DNA of 18,435 bases from Marinihelvus sp036351115 (GCA_036351115.1 JAZBOL010000062.1:1-18435); one strand, 5' to 3'; positions 1 to 7,768 are shown, numbered from the stretch's first letter. Numbers and translations are program-made. The notes: generated by a model from the letters alone, not told the origin.

Positions 1-227
1 GGCAGACGGAAGTCCGCGTCGCTGTTCGCCAGGGCGGCGGGGATGAGGCCGGCCGGCAGGCTGGCATGGAAGACGATGGGGGCGCCCAGGACGGCGGTCA
101 TGTGGGTGAGTCCCTTCAGGAACCCGCGTCGGCTGACGGGATCGCTTTCGCGACCGAACACCTGACGGTCGGCGACGATCGGGTCCCGCGCGTACAGCGC
201 GTGCAGCCCGATACGCCGGCGTTTCAC
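1..227 (-). CDS. Tat-exported protein, N-terminal part only; possibly a molybdopterin sulfite-oxidase-like enzyme
   Basis: This gene is cut by the left edge; about 75 codons are visible. A GTG at 227-225 opens a frame with no stop to the edge. The product starts MKRRRIGLHALYARDPIVAD. It carries a twin-arginine motif SRRGFLK at residues 32-38, then a hydrophobic stretch and an AALA sequence (64-67) that could be a signal-peptidase site, so export of a folded, cofactor-bearing protein is likely. The long pre-Tat extension and the PAGLIPAALA ending resemble, from memory, molybdopterin sulfite oxidase/dehydrogenase precursors of xanthomonads, but no catalytic region is visible. The start lies 10 bp after the stop of the M20 peptidase gene on the same strand, so the two may be cotranscribed. 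No strong ribosome site precedes the GTG, which makes the exact start uncertain. Confidence 0.5.
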   Translation of the reverse strand, partial: MKRRRIGLHALYARDPIVADRQVFGRESDPVSRRGFLKGLTHMTAVLGAPIVFHASLPAGLIPAALANSDADFRL

Positions 228-237
228 GGCGCTGCGC

Positions 238-1677
238 TCAGGCGGCCGCCCGGCTGGGAACGCGCTGCGAATGATCCGTGAGGACCTGGGCGACGCAGGT
301 GGTCAGCCGCCGGGCGAAGGGGATGTGCAGGAATTCGTTCGGGCCGTGAGCATTGGACTTCGGCCCCAGCACGCCGGTGATCATGAACTGCGCCTCCGGA
401 AAGGCGTCCCCGAGCATGGCCATGAAGGGGATGGTGCCCCCTTCCCCCATGTACATGACGCTGCGCCCGTAGGCATTTTGAGAGGCTTGCTCCAGGGAAG
501 CGTGCAGCCAGGGCGCGATGGCCGGCGCGTTCCAGCCCGTGGCGGCCTGGTCGGCGTCGAAGGTCACCCTCGCGTTGCTGGGCGGATCGGCCTCGAGGGT
601 CTCTTTCATGCGCTGCGTCGCGAGGTCCCCATCGACCGTCGGTGGCAGGCGCATGGACAGCTTCAGGCTCGTGTGGGGACGCAGGACGTTGCCGGCGAGT
701 CCCAGCGACGGAATGCCGTCCACGCCGGTGTAGGACAGGGCGGGGCGCCAGGTCCGGTTGAGAATGCGATCGACGTTGTTGTCGGCCTGCGGCTGGACAC
801 CCTCGACGAAGGGGAAGGCTTCGAAGATCTCGTCGCCAAGCGCGTGGGCCACCGCCGCGGTCTGGTCCAGGCGCTGTGCCGGGATCTCCGCGTGCAGGTA
901 GTCCGGAAGGATTTCGCCGGTGCGTTCGTCCTCCAGGCGGGAAAGCAGCTGCCGGAGGATACGAAAGCTCGAGGGCACGATGCCCGAGGCATAGCCGGAA
1001 TGAACGCCCTCGGTGATGACGTCCGCGCGCAGCGTGCCGGCCGCCATGCCCCGCAGGGAGACGGTGAGCCAGAGCTGTTCGTAATTGCCGGCGCCGGAGT
1101 CGAGGCAGACCACCAGGGAAGGCTCGCCGATGCGATCGCGAAGGTGGTCGATGTAGGGCGGCAGGTCGTAGCTGCCCGATTCCTCGCAGGCCTCGATGAT
1201 GACCACGCAGCGGTCGTGCGGAAGGCCCTCGCGCTGCACCGCCATGATGGCGGTGAGCGAACCGTAGGCCGCGTAGCCGTCGTCGGCGCCGCCGCGGCCG
1301 TATAGTTTGTCGTCCTTGATCACGGGCTTCCACGGCCCGAGGTCATCGGCCCAGCCCGTCATTTCCGGCTGTTTGTCCAGGTGGCCGTACAGCAGCACCG
1401 TATCGTCGTCGCTGCCACCGTTCGCTGCAGGAATCTCCATGAAAATCAGCGGTGTGCGTCCGGGCAGGCGCACGATCTCCGTGGTCATGCCGGCGATGTC
1501 CTGGCGCGCGCACCAGGCGTGAATCTGCTGCACCGCGTCTTCCATGTAACCGTGTTCGTCCCAGTCCGGATCGAAATGCGGCGACTTGTTCGGAATCTTG
1601 ATGTACTCGACGAGTTCGGGGACGATCTCGTCCATCCACATGTCGTCGATGAACTGCTGGGCTGCATGTTGGTTCAT
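238..1677 (-). CDS. M20 family metallopeptidase (dipeptidase)
   Basis: This is a cytoplasmic zinc-dependent peptidase of 479 residues, the usual length for M20 dipeptidases of the carnosinase (CNDP)-like group. The metal-site motifs are intact: YGHLDKQPE (H99, D101), GRGGADDG (D132), EACEES (catalytic and metal Glu at 165/166), a conserved Asp at 193, and NAHGPNE near the C-terminus (H444). VHSGYASG around H226 fits the lid/dimer domain. No signal peptide is visible, so it should act on imported peptides. It is divergent from a POT peptide transporter, which supports hydrolysis of imported di- or tripeptides. The ATG at 1677 has only a weak ribosome site, but the protein starts in register with the family. 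Exact substrate specificity cannot be read from the sequence. Confidence 0.9.
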   Translation of the reverse strand: MNQHAAQQFIDDMWMDEIVPELVEYIKIPNKSPHFDPDWDEHGYMEDAVQQIHAWCARQDIAGMTTEIVRLPGRTPLIFMEIPAANGGSDDDTVLLYGHLDKQPEMTGWADDLGPWKPVIKDDKLYGRGGADDGYAAYGSLTAIMAVQREGLPHDRCVVIIEACEESGSYDLPPYIDHLRDRIGEPSLVVCLDSGAGNYEQLWLTVSLRGMAAGTLRADVITEGVHSGYASGIVPSSFRILRQLLSRLEDERTGEILPDYLHAEIPAQRLDQTAAVAHALGDEIFEAFPFVEGVQPQADNNVDRILNRTWRPALSYTGVDGIPSLGLAGNVLRPHTSLKLSMRLPPTVDGDLATQRMKETLEADPPSNARVTFDADQAATGWNAPAIAPWLHASLEQASQNAYGRSVMYMGEGGTIPFMAMLGDAFPEAQFMITGVLGPKSNAHGPNEFLHIPFARRLTTCVAQVLTDHSQRVPSRAAA

Positions 1678-1693
1678 GGCTGGGCTCGATCCG

Positions 1694-1707
1694 CGGGTTG
1701 CAACCCG
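1694..1707. promoter_or_regulatory. 14-bp perfect palindrome in the divergent peptidase/transporter region
   Basis: CGGGTTGCAACCCG reads identically on both strands. It lies 17 bp upstream of the M20 start and 126 bp upstream of the POT transporter start. On the minus strand a -10-like AATAAT (positions 1714-1709) sits just upstream, so the palindrome would cover the peptidase transcription start. A repressor site is an inference; no matching regulator gene is adjacent, and the -35 is poor. Confidence 0.3.
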
Positions 1708-1814
1708 GATTATTGCACGGACCTCGGCGCAAGGCTCAGCACCCGGCGCCGAACACGCAATTCGTGGCGCTGGCCAAGCGGTCGATGATACGGTGTAGCG
1801 CTTTGCGGCCCCGC

Positions 1815-1822
1815 GAGAAGGA
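1815..1822 (+). promoter_or_regulatory. Ribosome binding site of the POT transporter
   Basis: GAGAAGGA lies 10 bases before the ATG at 1833. This chooses the start at 1833 over in-frame upstream codons that would add about 45 residues with no membrane or family character. Confidence 0.6.
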
Positions 1823-1832
1823 TCAGGTACCT

Positions 1833-3488
1833 ATGAACGAGTTGATTTTCACTTTCGATTCAGCGTTCGAGATGTGGACATTCTGGATCGCCGTGGTCGC
1901 TCTGGCGGGATTCCTGCTGGGCGGGATCTTCATCGTCACGCGTCCCGAACCGGAGGTGGTCGGACACCCCAAGGGCCTGTTCGTGCTGTTTCTCGCCGAG
2001 ATGTGGGAGCGCTTTTCCTATTACGGCATGCGCGCCCTGCTCATTTTCTACCTCGTTCAGCACTGGCTGTTCTCGGACAGCGAGGCCTCCATCGTCTACG
2101 GCGCCTACACGGCGCTGGTGTACATCACCCCCGTCGTTGGCGGTTACCTCGCCGACCAGTTTCTGGGTCAGCGCAAGGCGGTGTTGTTTGGCGCGATTCT
2201 GCTGACCTTCGGCCACTTCTTCATGGCCTTCGAAGGCGGCGGTGGGCAGAACGACCCGATGATCGGCGTTTTCTGGCTCGCCCTCGCCCTGATCATCGTC
2301 GGTTCGGGCTTTCTGAAGGCGAATATCTCGGTCATCGTCGGACAGCTGTATCCCCGCACCGATGTCCGTCGCGATCCGGCTTACACGATCTTCTACATGG
2401 GCATCAATGTCGGGGCTGCGACCGCGTCCATCATCTGTGGCTACCTCGGCCAGACCTATGGCTGGAAGTACGGCTTCGGCCTCGCCGGTTTCGGCATGCT
2501 CATCGGCCTGATTTTCTTCGTCCTGGGCAAGCCGCTTCTGCTTGGCAAGGGCGAGCCGAAGGACCCTTCAAAGCTGCGCGGGGGGCGCGAATTCGGCATC
2601 TACGGCGCCGGCCTCGCCATGGTCGCCCTGTGCTGGGTCGCGATCCAGTACCAGGACATGGTGGGCTACGTACTCGGCGCCTTCGGCGGCGGCCTGGTGC
2701 TCTACGTGCTGTTCACCGCGGTCACCAAGCTCCCCAGCGAGGAACGCGACCGGATCTTCGCCGCCATGTTCCTCATTCTCGTGTCCATCGTCTTCTGGGC
2801 GCTGTTCGAGCAGGCAGGATCATCCCTGAACCTGTTCACCGACCGGCACGTGGACACGCAGGGCGTCAACGCCTCCATGTTCCAGTCCATCAACGCGATC
2901 TACATCGTCCTGCTGGCGCCGTTTTTCGCCATGCTCTGGCAGGGGATGGGCAGACGCGGCCTGGAGCCTTCCGCGCCGCTGAAATTTGGCCTGGGCGTGG
3001 TCCAGGTGGGGCTGGGCTTCCTGGTGCTCGTATGGGGTGCTGAAAGCGTTGGCATCGACGTGCCCACACCGGTCATCTTCATCTTCCTGATCTATCTCCT
3101 GCACACCACCGGCGAGCTCTGCCTGTCGCCCGTGGGGCTCTCCGCCATGAATCGCCTGAGTCCGGCGCACATGGCCTCGCTCGTCATGGGGACCTGGTTT
3201 TTCGCCTCCGCGACAGGCAACTTCGCCGCGGGCCTCATCGCGGCCGCCACCGGCGCCGAGGGTGTGGGCGAAGACGCGGGCAAGCAGGTCGTCCTGGAGG
3301 TCTATACGACGGTCGGTTGGTACGCGGTGGCGATCGGTGTCGGCGTCATGGTGATCAGCCCGCTGGTCAAGAAGCTCATGCACCTCGATACGCTACAGGA
3401 CGAGACGGCGGACGGCGACCTCGCGGGTCGGCCCGAAGCCGGTCTCGAGGCGCAGGAGGGTGGCGTTCATCCGGCGTCCCGTTCCTGA
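1833..3488 (+). CDS. POT/PTR2 family proton-coupled peptide transporter
   Basis: This is an inner-membrane symporter of 551 residues that imports di- and tripeptides with protons. The family signature is clear: FLAEMWERFSYYG, with E56, E59 and R60 forming the ExxER proton/substrate motif on the first family helix. The second PTR2 signature FYMGINVG follows later. Many hydrophobic segments span the length, as expected for a 12-14 helix MFS fold. An extra N-terminal hydrophobic segment (about residues 15-36) precedes the ExxER helix. The frame stays open upstream to 1698, but the ribosome site before 1833 and the loss of membrane character upstream favour the shorter form. It is divergent from the M20 dipeptidase and 50 bp upstream of a peptidase lipoprotein, which together suggest peptide scavenging. 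Confidence 0.93.
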   Translation: MNELIFTFDSAFEMWTFWIAVVALAGFLLGGIFIVTRPEPEVVGHPKGLFVLFLAEMWERFSYYGMRALLIFYLVQHWLFSDSEASIVYGAYTALVYITPVVGGYLADQFLGQRKAVLFGAILLTFGHFFMAFEGGGGQNDPMIGVFWLALALIIVGSGFLKANISVIVGQLYPRTDVRRDPAYTIFYMGINVGAATASIICGYLGQTYGWKYGFGLAGFGMLIGLIFFVLGKPLLLGKGEPKDPSKLRGGREFGIYGAGLAMVALCWVAIQYQDMVGYVLGAFGGGLVLYVLFTAVTKLPSEERDRIFAAMFLILVSIVFWALFEQAGSSLNLFTDRHVDTQGVNASMFQSINAIYIVLLAPFFAMLWQGMGRRGLEPSAPLKFGLGVVQVGLGFLVLVWGAESVGIDVPTPVIFIFLIYLLHTTGELCLSPVGLSAMNRLSPAHMASLVMGTWFFASATGNFAAGLIAAATGAEGVGEDAGKQVVLEVYTTVGWYAVAIGVGVMVISPLVKKLMHLDTLQDETADGDLAGRPEAGLEAQEGGVHPASRS

Positions 3489-3500
3489 CGCCTTCTGCCT

Positions 3501-3509
3501 TGTTACAAT
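3501..3509 (+). promoter_or_regulatory. Candidate extended -10 promoter of the DUF885 lipoprotein gene
   Basis: TGTTACAAT is a TGn plus TACAAT element (5 of 6 to TATAAT) in the short gap after the transporter stop. The -35 region is poor, which an extended -10 can offset. The expected start near 3516 would give a leader of about 23 bases. Confidence 0.4.
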
Positions 3510-3538
3510 TCGGGTTCAGCCGACCCACGCAAGCGATC

Positions 3539-5935
3539 ATGAAAAGAAACGGCAGCCTGAACCGTACCCCGACACTGGTCCTCCTGGCCTTCGTCCTCCT
3601 GCTCACCGCCTGTGGCGGTGAAGAGGCCCCGCCGGTTTCGGCGGAGCCCCCGCCCCCGCCGCCTCATCCCTGGGACGTCTTCATCGACGAGCAGATCGAG
3701 GCGCACCTCGAGGCGCACCCGGCCTGGGCCGTCTTCCAGGGTCGGCACGAATTCGACGGACAGCTGCCGGACTGGAGCGAGGCGGGCCTGCAGGCGGAAG
3801 TTCGGCGCCTGCGCCAGGCCAGGCGCGATGCGCTGGCCTTCGCGGACGCGGATCTGTCCCCCGAGCAGCAGTTCCAGCGGGACTATTTCGTGTCCCGTGT
3901 CGACCATGATCTGTTCTGGCGGGTCAAGGCGCGCTGGCCCTACCGCAACCCGGAGTTCTACTTCGGCTGGCTGAGCGACTCCCTGGATCCGGCGCCCTAC
4001 ATCACCCTGAACTATGCGCCGGTGGAAGAACGCATGCTGGCGTTCACCCGCTACCTCGAGGCCCTGCCGGAGGCGGCGCGCCAGATTCGCAGCAACCTGC
4101 GCATGCCCATGCCGGAGACCTGGCTGCAACTGGGCATCGACTCCTTCAGCGGTTACGCCGACTACTTCCGGGACGAGGTGCCGGCGGTGTGGGCCGGGGT
4201 CGAGGACGAGGCCCTCCAGCAGCGTTTCCGGGCAGCGAATGAACAGGCCATCGCCGCCATGACGGAGCTCGCGGAGTGGCTGGAGCTGGGCCGCGCGATT
4301 GCCGACCAGGGTTTCGCGCTCGGCCCGGCCCTGTACCGGGAGATGCTTTGGGACACGGAGCGCGTGCGCATCGACCTCGAAGCTCTCGAAGCTGCGGGGC
4401 GCGCCGACATGCAGCGTAACCTCGCCGCCCTGCGGAACGCCTGCGCCGAATTCGCCCCGGGGCAGGACCTGCGCCGCTGCATGGACAGGATGTCCGCCCG
4501 CAAGCCCGAGGGGGGCTCCGTGGCGGCCGCCCGGGCCCAGCTCGACGAAACCCGCGCGTTCCTCGAACAGGCCGACCTGGTGTCGATACCCGGCACGGAG
4601 ACGGCGCTGGTGAAAGAATCCCCGCCCTATGCGCGGTCAAACTTTGCCTACATCAACATTCCCGGGCCCTGGGAAGAGAACCAGCCGTCGGTGTACTACA
4701 TTTCTCCGCCGAACCCGGCCTGGCCCGAAGACGTGCAGCGCAGCTTCGTGGCCGGGGAGTCGGACCTGCTGTTCACCTCGGTTCACGAGGTCTGGCCGGG
4801 GCACTTCCTCAATTTCATGCACGCCAACCGGGCGCCCTGGCTGTACGGCCGGGCCTTCGTGACCTACGCCTACGCCGAGGGTTGGGCCCACTACACGGAA
4901 GAGCTGATGCTCGAGGCAGGGCTGCGGGGCGCGGACGCGGAAACGCGCGTGGGCCAGCTGAGCAACGCCCTGCTGCGCAACGCCCGCTTCCTGGCGAGCA
5001 TCGGCCTGCACACCCAGGGCTGGACCGTGGAGGAGGCCCAGGCGTTCTTCATGGACGAGGCCTACCAGTCCGAGGGCACGGCGCTGCAACAGGCGGCTCG
5101 GGGCACCTATGACCCCGCCTACCTCAACTACACCCTGGGCAAATTGATGATCCGGCGCCTGCGCGAAGACTGGACCGCCGAGCGCGGCGGGCGGGGTGCC
5201 TGGCGCGAGTTCCACGACACGTTCCTGACCTTCGGTGGGCCGCCGATCCCCCTGGTGCGCCAGCAGATGCTCGGTGAGGACGAACCCCTGACCGTGCTGC
5301 CCGAGCCGGTCGCGGTGATCGAGGCCCTGCCGACGGACCTGGCCCCGGCGGCCCCGGCGGCCGCCGTGCGTCAGCTGAACTGGGCCTGGGACTGCGCCGA
5401 CGGCCGTTACGTCGTGTCCGCGGCGAATGCCGACAACCCGGACATGACCCTGTTCCTGGACAACGAGCCGCGGCAGATGACGCGGGTACGCTCCGCGTCC
5501 GGCGAGCGCTACGAGACGAGAGGGGTCCTGTTCTGGACCAAGGGCGAGGAAGCCACGCTCGAGGTCGACGGCGTCGGGACCACCTGCCGGGTGAACCCGT
5601 TCTACTCGAAACTCGAGGACGCGAAGCTGCGCGGCGCGGATTTCCGGGGGGTCGGCAACGAACCCGGATGGCATATCGAACTGTTCAGCAGCCAGGAAAG
5701 TGTTCTCGTGACCGACTACGGTGCACAGACCCTGCGCTTCATGGCCTCGGAACCCCGGGATCTCGATCCCGGCCCCGGCAGCGTGTTCACGGGCCGCTCC
5801 GGCGCCCTGGACATCCGGGTGGAACTGACGCCCGGCCCTTGCCTGGATACGATGGTCGACCGCGAGTACGAGACCACCGTGGTCGTGGACGTCGGCGGCC
5901 GCGTGCTCCGCGGCTGCGGTGATCCCTTGCATTGA
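3539..5935 (+). CDS. DUF885 metallopeptidase-like lipoprotein with C-terminal MliC-like and third small domain
   Basis: This is an envelope lipoprotein of 798 residues. A signal peptide ends in lipobox LTAC (C25), followed by a Pro-rich linker (37-44). The DUF885 domain covers about residues 45-600. It has the metal motif HEVWPGH (H416, E417, H422) and AEGWAHY (E447 as likely third ligand), so it is probably a zinc peptidase. After an Ala/Pro linker (about 602-610) comes an MliC-like domain, the fold that inhibits C-type lysozyme. WDCADG (C619) pairs with C683, and SASGERY (S654) and FWTKG (K668) match the inhibitory loop. From about residue 700, GVGNEPGWHIEL resembles the small COG3650-type domain often found near MliC. 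Usual DUF885 proteins end near 600 residues, so the C-terminal 190 residues are an addition. The start at 3539 is set by the signal peptide; an upstream open stretch overlaps the transporter gene and is rejected. Confidence 0.85.
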   Translation: MKRNGSLNRTPTLVLLAFVLLLTACGGEEAPPVSAEPPPPPPHPWDVFIDEQIEAHLEAHPAWAVFQGRHEFDGQLPDWSEAGLQAEVRRLRQARRDALAFADADLSPEQQFQRDYFVSRVDHDLFWRVKARWPYRNPEFYFGWLSDSLDPAPYITLNYAPVEERMLAFTRYLEALPEAARQIRSNLRMPMPETWLQLGIDSFSGYADYFRDEVPAVWAGVEDEALQQRFRAANEQAIAAMTELAEWLELGRAIADQGFALGPALYREMLWDTERVRIDLEALEAAGRADMQRNLAALRNACAEFAPGQDLRRCMDRMSARKPEGGSVAAARAQLDETRAFLEQADLVSIPGTETALVKESPPYARSNFAYINIPGPWEENQPSVYYISPPNPAWPEDVQRSFVAGESDLLFTSVHEVWPGHFLNFMHANRAPWLYGRAFVTYAYAEGWAHYTEELMLEAGLRGADAETRVGQLSNALLRNARFLASIGLHTQGWTVEEAQAFFMDEAYQSEGTALQQAARGTYDPAYLNYTLGKLMIRRLREDWTAERGGRGAWREFHDTFLTFGGPPIPLVRQQMLGEDEPLTVLPEPVAVIEALPTDLAPAAPAAAVRQLNWAWDCADGRYVVSAANADNPDMTLFLDNEPRQMTRVRSASGERYETRGVLFWTKGEEATLEVDGVGTTCRVNPFYSKLEDAKLRGADFRGVGNEPGWHIELFSSQESVLVTDYGAQTLRFMASEPRDLDPGPGSVFTGRSGALDIRVELTPGPCLDTMVDREYETTVVVDVGGRVLRGCGDPLH

Positions 5936-6008
5936 GATCCGGGCACTGAGCCCTCGCCGCCTGGCGGTTGGTGTACCATCGAGTGGACGTTGACTCGACG
6001 AACCGCTT

Positions 6009-6020
6009 GGAGCGCACTTG
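6009..6020 (+). promoter_or_regulatory. Ribosome binding site and TTG start of the MBL nuclease
   Basis: GGAG (6009-6012) sits five bases before TTG (6018-6020). No ATG or GTG lies at the position where the conserved N-terminal strand begins, so the rare TTG start is supported by both spacing and homology. Confidence 0.6.
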
Positions 6021-7397
6021 AAGCTGACCTTTTACGGTGCCGCCGGCGAAGTGACCGGTTCCTGCCATGTGCTGGAAGTCGGCGGCCGGCGTATCCTGCT
6101 CGACTGCGGACTGATCCAGGGCAGCCGGCGGGATGAAGCGCGCAACCGCGATCCCTTCCCTTTCCAGGCGTCCGACATCGACGCGGTGGTCCTCAGCCAC
6201 GCACACCTCGACCACTGCGGTCGCCTGCCCCTGCTCGTGCGCCGGGGATTTCGGGGGCCGGTGTACGCCCAGCGCGCCTCCTGCGAGCTGGTGGCGATCC
6301 TGCTGGCCGACGCGGCCCGCCTCGAGGAACGGGACGCCGAGTACCTGAGCCGTAAACTGGGCAAGCAGATCAAACCCCTGTTCACCTTCGAGGATGGCCG
6401 CGAGGTGGTGGAAGCCCTCAAGCCGCGGGCCTACGCCGAGTCCTTTGACGTCGTCCCCGGCGTGACCGTCACCTTCCGGGACGCCGGCCACATCATCGGT
6501 TCCTGCGTCGTGGAGGTGCGCTGCACCGAGGGCGACGATGAGCGCATCCTGGTTTTTTCCGGAGATCTCGGCCAGTACGGCTCGCCGATCCTCAGGGATC
6601 CGGAGTCGCCCGCGCATGCGGACGTGGTGATCATGGAAAGCCTCTACGGAGATCGTCTGCACCGCAAACGCGACGACACGATCGAGGAGATGGGAGAGAT
6701 CATCCAGCGGGCGGAGACGGGCAATATCCTGATTCCCGCCTTCGCCATCGGCCGCAGCCAGGAGGTCCTGTACCAGCTGGGCAAGCACTTCGACGCGTGG
6801 GGCCTCGACCGTTTCCGGATCTTTCTCGACAGCCCCATGGCCATCGAGGCCACGGAAGTTTACTGGTCCTTCGACCGCCTGTACGACGAGGAAGCGAAGC
6901 AGCTGCGCGCGCGCCACGAACGCAAGGAGTTGCTGCCGAATCTGCACCTGACGCGGCGTACGGAAGAGTCCATGGCGCTGAACCGGCTGCGCAGCGGCGC
7001 CATCATCATTGCCGGCAGCGGCATGTGCAACGGGGGACGCATCGTCCACCACCTGCGCCACAACCTGCCGCACGAGAGCACCCAGGTCATGATTCTGGGC
7101 TACCAGGCCCGGGGATCCCTGGGGCGCCGCCTTGTTGACGGGCAGGAGACCGTGCGAATCTTCGGGCAGCCGGTCCAGGTCAAGGCCCGGATCCACACGC
7201 TCGGCGGCCTTTCTGCACATGGAGACCAGGAAGACCTCGCCCGGTGGGTCGAAGGCATCGGGGGCCAGCCGCCCGTGTGGCTGGTGCACAGCGAGGAAGA
7301 GGCGCAGGCAGCCTTCACGGACTTTCTCGACCGGCGCTCCGGTATCCGGGCGCGCGCCGCGCAGCCTGGCGAGGTGATCGACCTGCGCGGTTCTTGA
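6018..7397 (+). CDS. Metallo-beta-lactamase/beta-CASP family RNA-processing-type exonuclease
   Basis: This cytoplasmic protein of 459 residues belongs to the CPSF73/Ysh1-like group of MBL-fold nucleases. The metal-binding motif HAHLDHCG is at H61, H63, D65 and H66. Later motifs are the metal-ligand region DAGHIIGS, FSGDLG, the beta-CASP segment IIAGSGMCNGGRI, and C-terminal LSAHGDQEDL and LVHSEEEA. The family cleaves or trims RNA in many organisms; the role of this bacterial branch is not well established. The start is a TTG at 6018 with GGAG at 6009-6012 five bases upstream, and it matches the family's conserved first strand MKLTFYGAAGEVTGS. The gene is probably monocistronic. It ends 4 bp from the stop of the convergent ArsR gene, with no terminator hairpin between them. 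Confidence 0.88.
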   Translation: MKLTFYGAAGEVTGSCHVLEVGGRRILLDCGLIQGSRRDEARNRDPFPFQASDIDAVVLSHAHLDHCGRLPLLVRRGFRGPVYAQRASCELVAILLADAARLEERDAEYLSRKLGKQIKPLFTFEDGREVVEALKPRAYAESFDVVPGVTVTFRDAGHIIGSCVVEVRCTEGDDERILVFSGDLGQYGSPILRDPESPAHADVVIMESLYGDRLHRKRDDTIEEMGEIIQRAETGNILIPAFAIGRSQEVLYQLGKHFDAWGLDRFRIFLDSPMAIEATEVYWSFDRLYDEEAKQLRARHERKELLPNLHLTRRTEESMALNRLRSGAIIIAGSGMCNGGRIVHHLRHNLPHESTQVMILGYQARGSLGRRLVDGQETVRIFGQPVQVKARIHTLGGLSAHGDQEDLARWVEGIGGQPPVWLVHSEEEAQAAFTDFLDRRSGIRARAAQPGEVIDLRGS

Positions 7398-7401
7398 GGC
7401 C

Positions 7402-7677
7402 CTAGAGTTTGCGGACCCAGGCCTGGAGGTCGCGAAGGGCCTTCTTTTCCACCGAGTAGTAGCGATGCGGCCCATCCGCGGCGTCGCTGATGAGTCCTGC
7501 TTCCCGAAGGATTTTCAGGTGCTGGGATGCGGTGGAGGCGACGACCGGCAGCCGGCTGACAATGTCGCCGGCATAGGCGGCGCCGTCGTCGTTGAGCATG
7601 CGGAGGATCTGCACCCGGACCGGGTGCCCGAGGGCGCGGAACACATCCGCCATCTGGTCATCTTTGCGTTTCGACAT
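7402..7677 (-). CDS. ArsR-family winged-helix transcriptional regulator without cysteines
   Basis: This is a DNA-binding repressor of 91 residues, the size of small ArsR proteins. It shows the ArsR start FRALGHPVRVQILRML, a recognition helix around STASQHLKILREAGLI (48-63), and the wing DGPHRYYSV (68-76). It has no Cys residue, so the classical metal/arsenic sites of ArsR and the thiol switches of BigR-like sensors are absent. Its ligand is unknown. It lies 87 bp after a GNAT gene on the same strand. It appears to have its own promoter with a 19-bp inverted repeat at the start site, which suggests self-repression. Its TAG stop is 4 bp from the stop of the convergent nuclease gene. Confidence 0.88.
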   Translation of the reverse strand: MSKRKDDQMADVFRALGHPVRVQILRMLNDDGAAYAGDIVSRLPVVASTASQHLKILREAGLISDAADGPHRYYSVEKKALRDLQAWVRKL

Positions 7678-7720
7678 GGTCTGTGACTGGCTCTGAACTA
7701 ACGGGTTGATCGATACAATG

Positions 7721-7739
7721 CGTGTTTCGACGAAACGCG
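7721..7739. promoter_or_regulatory. 19-bp inverted repeat, likely ArsR operator
   Basis: The core GTTTCG-A-CGAAAC (7724-7736) is a perfect repeat. Extended to 9-1-9 arms it has a single mismatch. It begins directly after the -10 element and covers the predicted transcription start, the usual place for an autorepressor site. Binding by the neighbouring ArsR protein is an inference. Confidence 0.5.
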
Positions 7740-7768
7740 ATATTAGGCGCGTTGGGCTGTCGCGTCAA
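7740..7768 (-). promoter_or_regulatory. Sigma-70-type promoter of the ArsR gene
   Basis: On the minus strand, TTGACG (7768-7763) is followed after 17 bases by TAATAT (7745-7740). The -35 matches 5 of 6 and the -10 matches 4 of 6 consensus bases. The -35 overlaps the stop codon of the upstream GNAT gene, so the regulator can be transcribed on its own. The predicted start is near 7733, with a leader of about 55 bases. Confidence 0.6.

Noticed and set aside
271..1305. Long plus-strand open frame antisense to the M20 peptidase
   Set aside because: It mirrors the codon pattern of the peptidase gene in GC-rich DNA, and its product has no recognisable motifs. The same holds for long antisense frames at 4637-5932, 5787-7475, 12687-13823 and 14802-16475.
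1698..1832. Upstream extension of the POT transporter
   Set aside because: The extra 45 residues are polar and family-unlike, and a ribosome site precedes the ATG at 1833.
3317..3538. Upstream extension of the DUF885 lipoprotein
   Set aside because: It overlaps the transporter gene, and the lipoprotein signal peptide begins at 3539.
5979..5997. TCGAGT...ACTCGA hairpin before the MBL gene
   Set aside because: A 6-bp stem with an 8-base loop and no T-run; too weak to call a terminator or operator.
7714..7719. Plus-strand TACAAT as a promoter
   Set aside because: No plus-strand gene follows and no good -35 lies 16-18 bases upstream; the minus-strand promoter here is much better.
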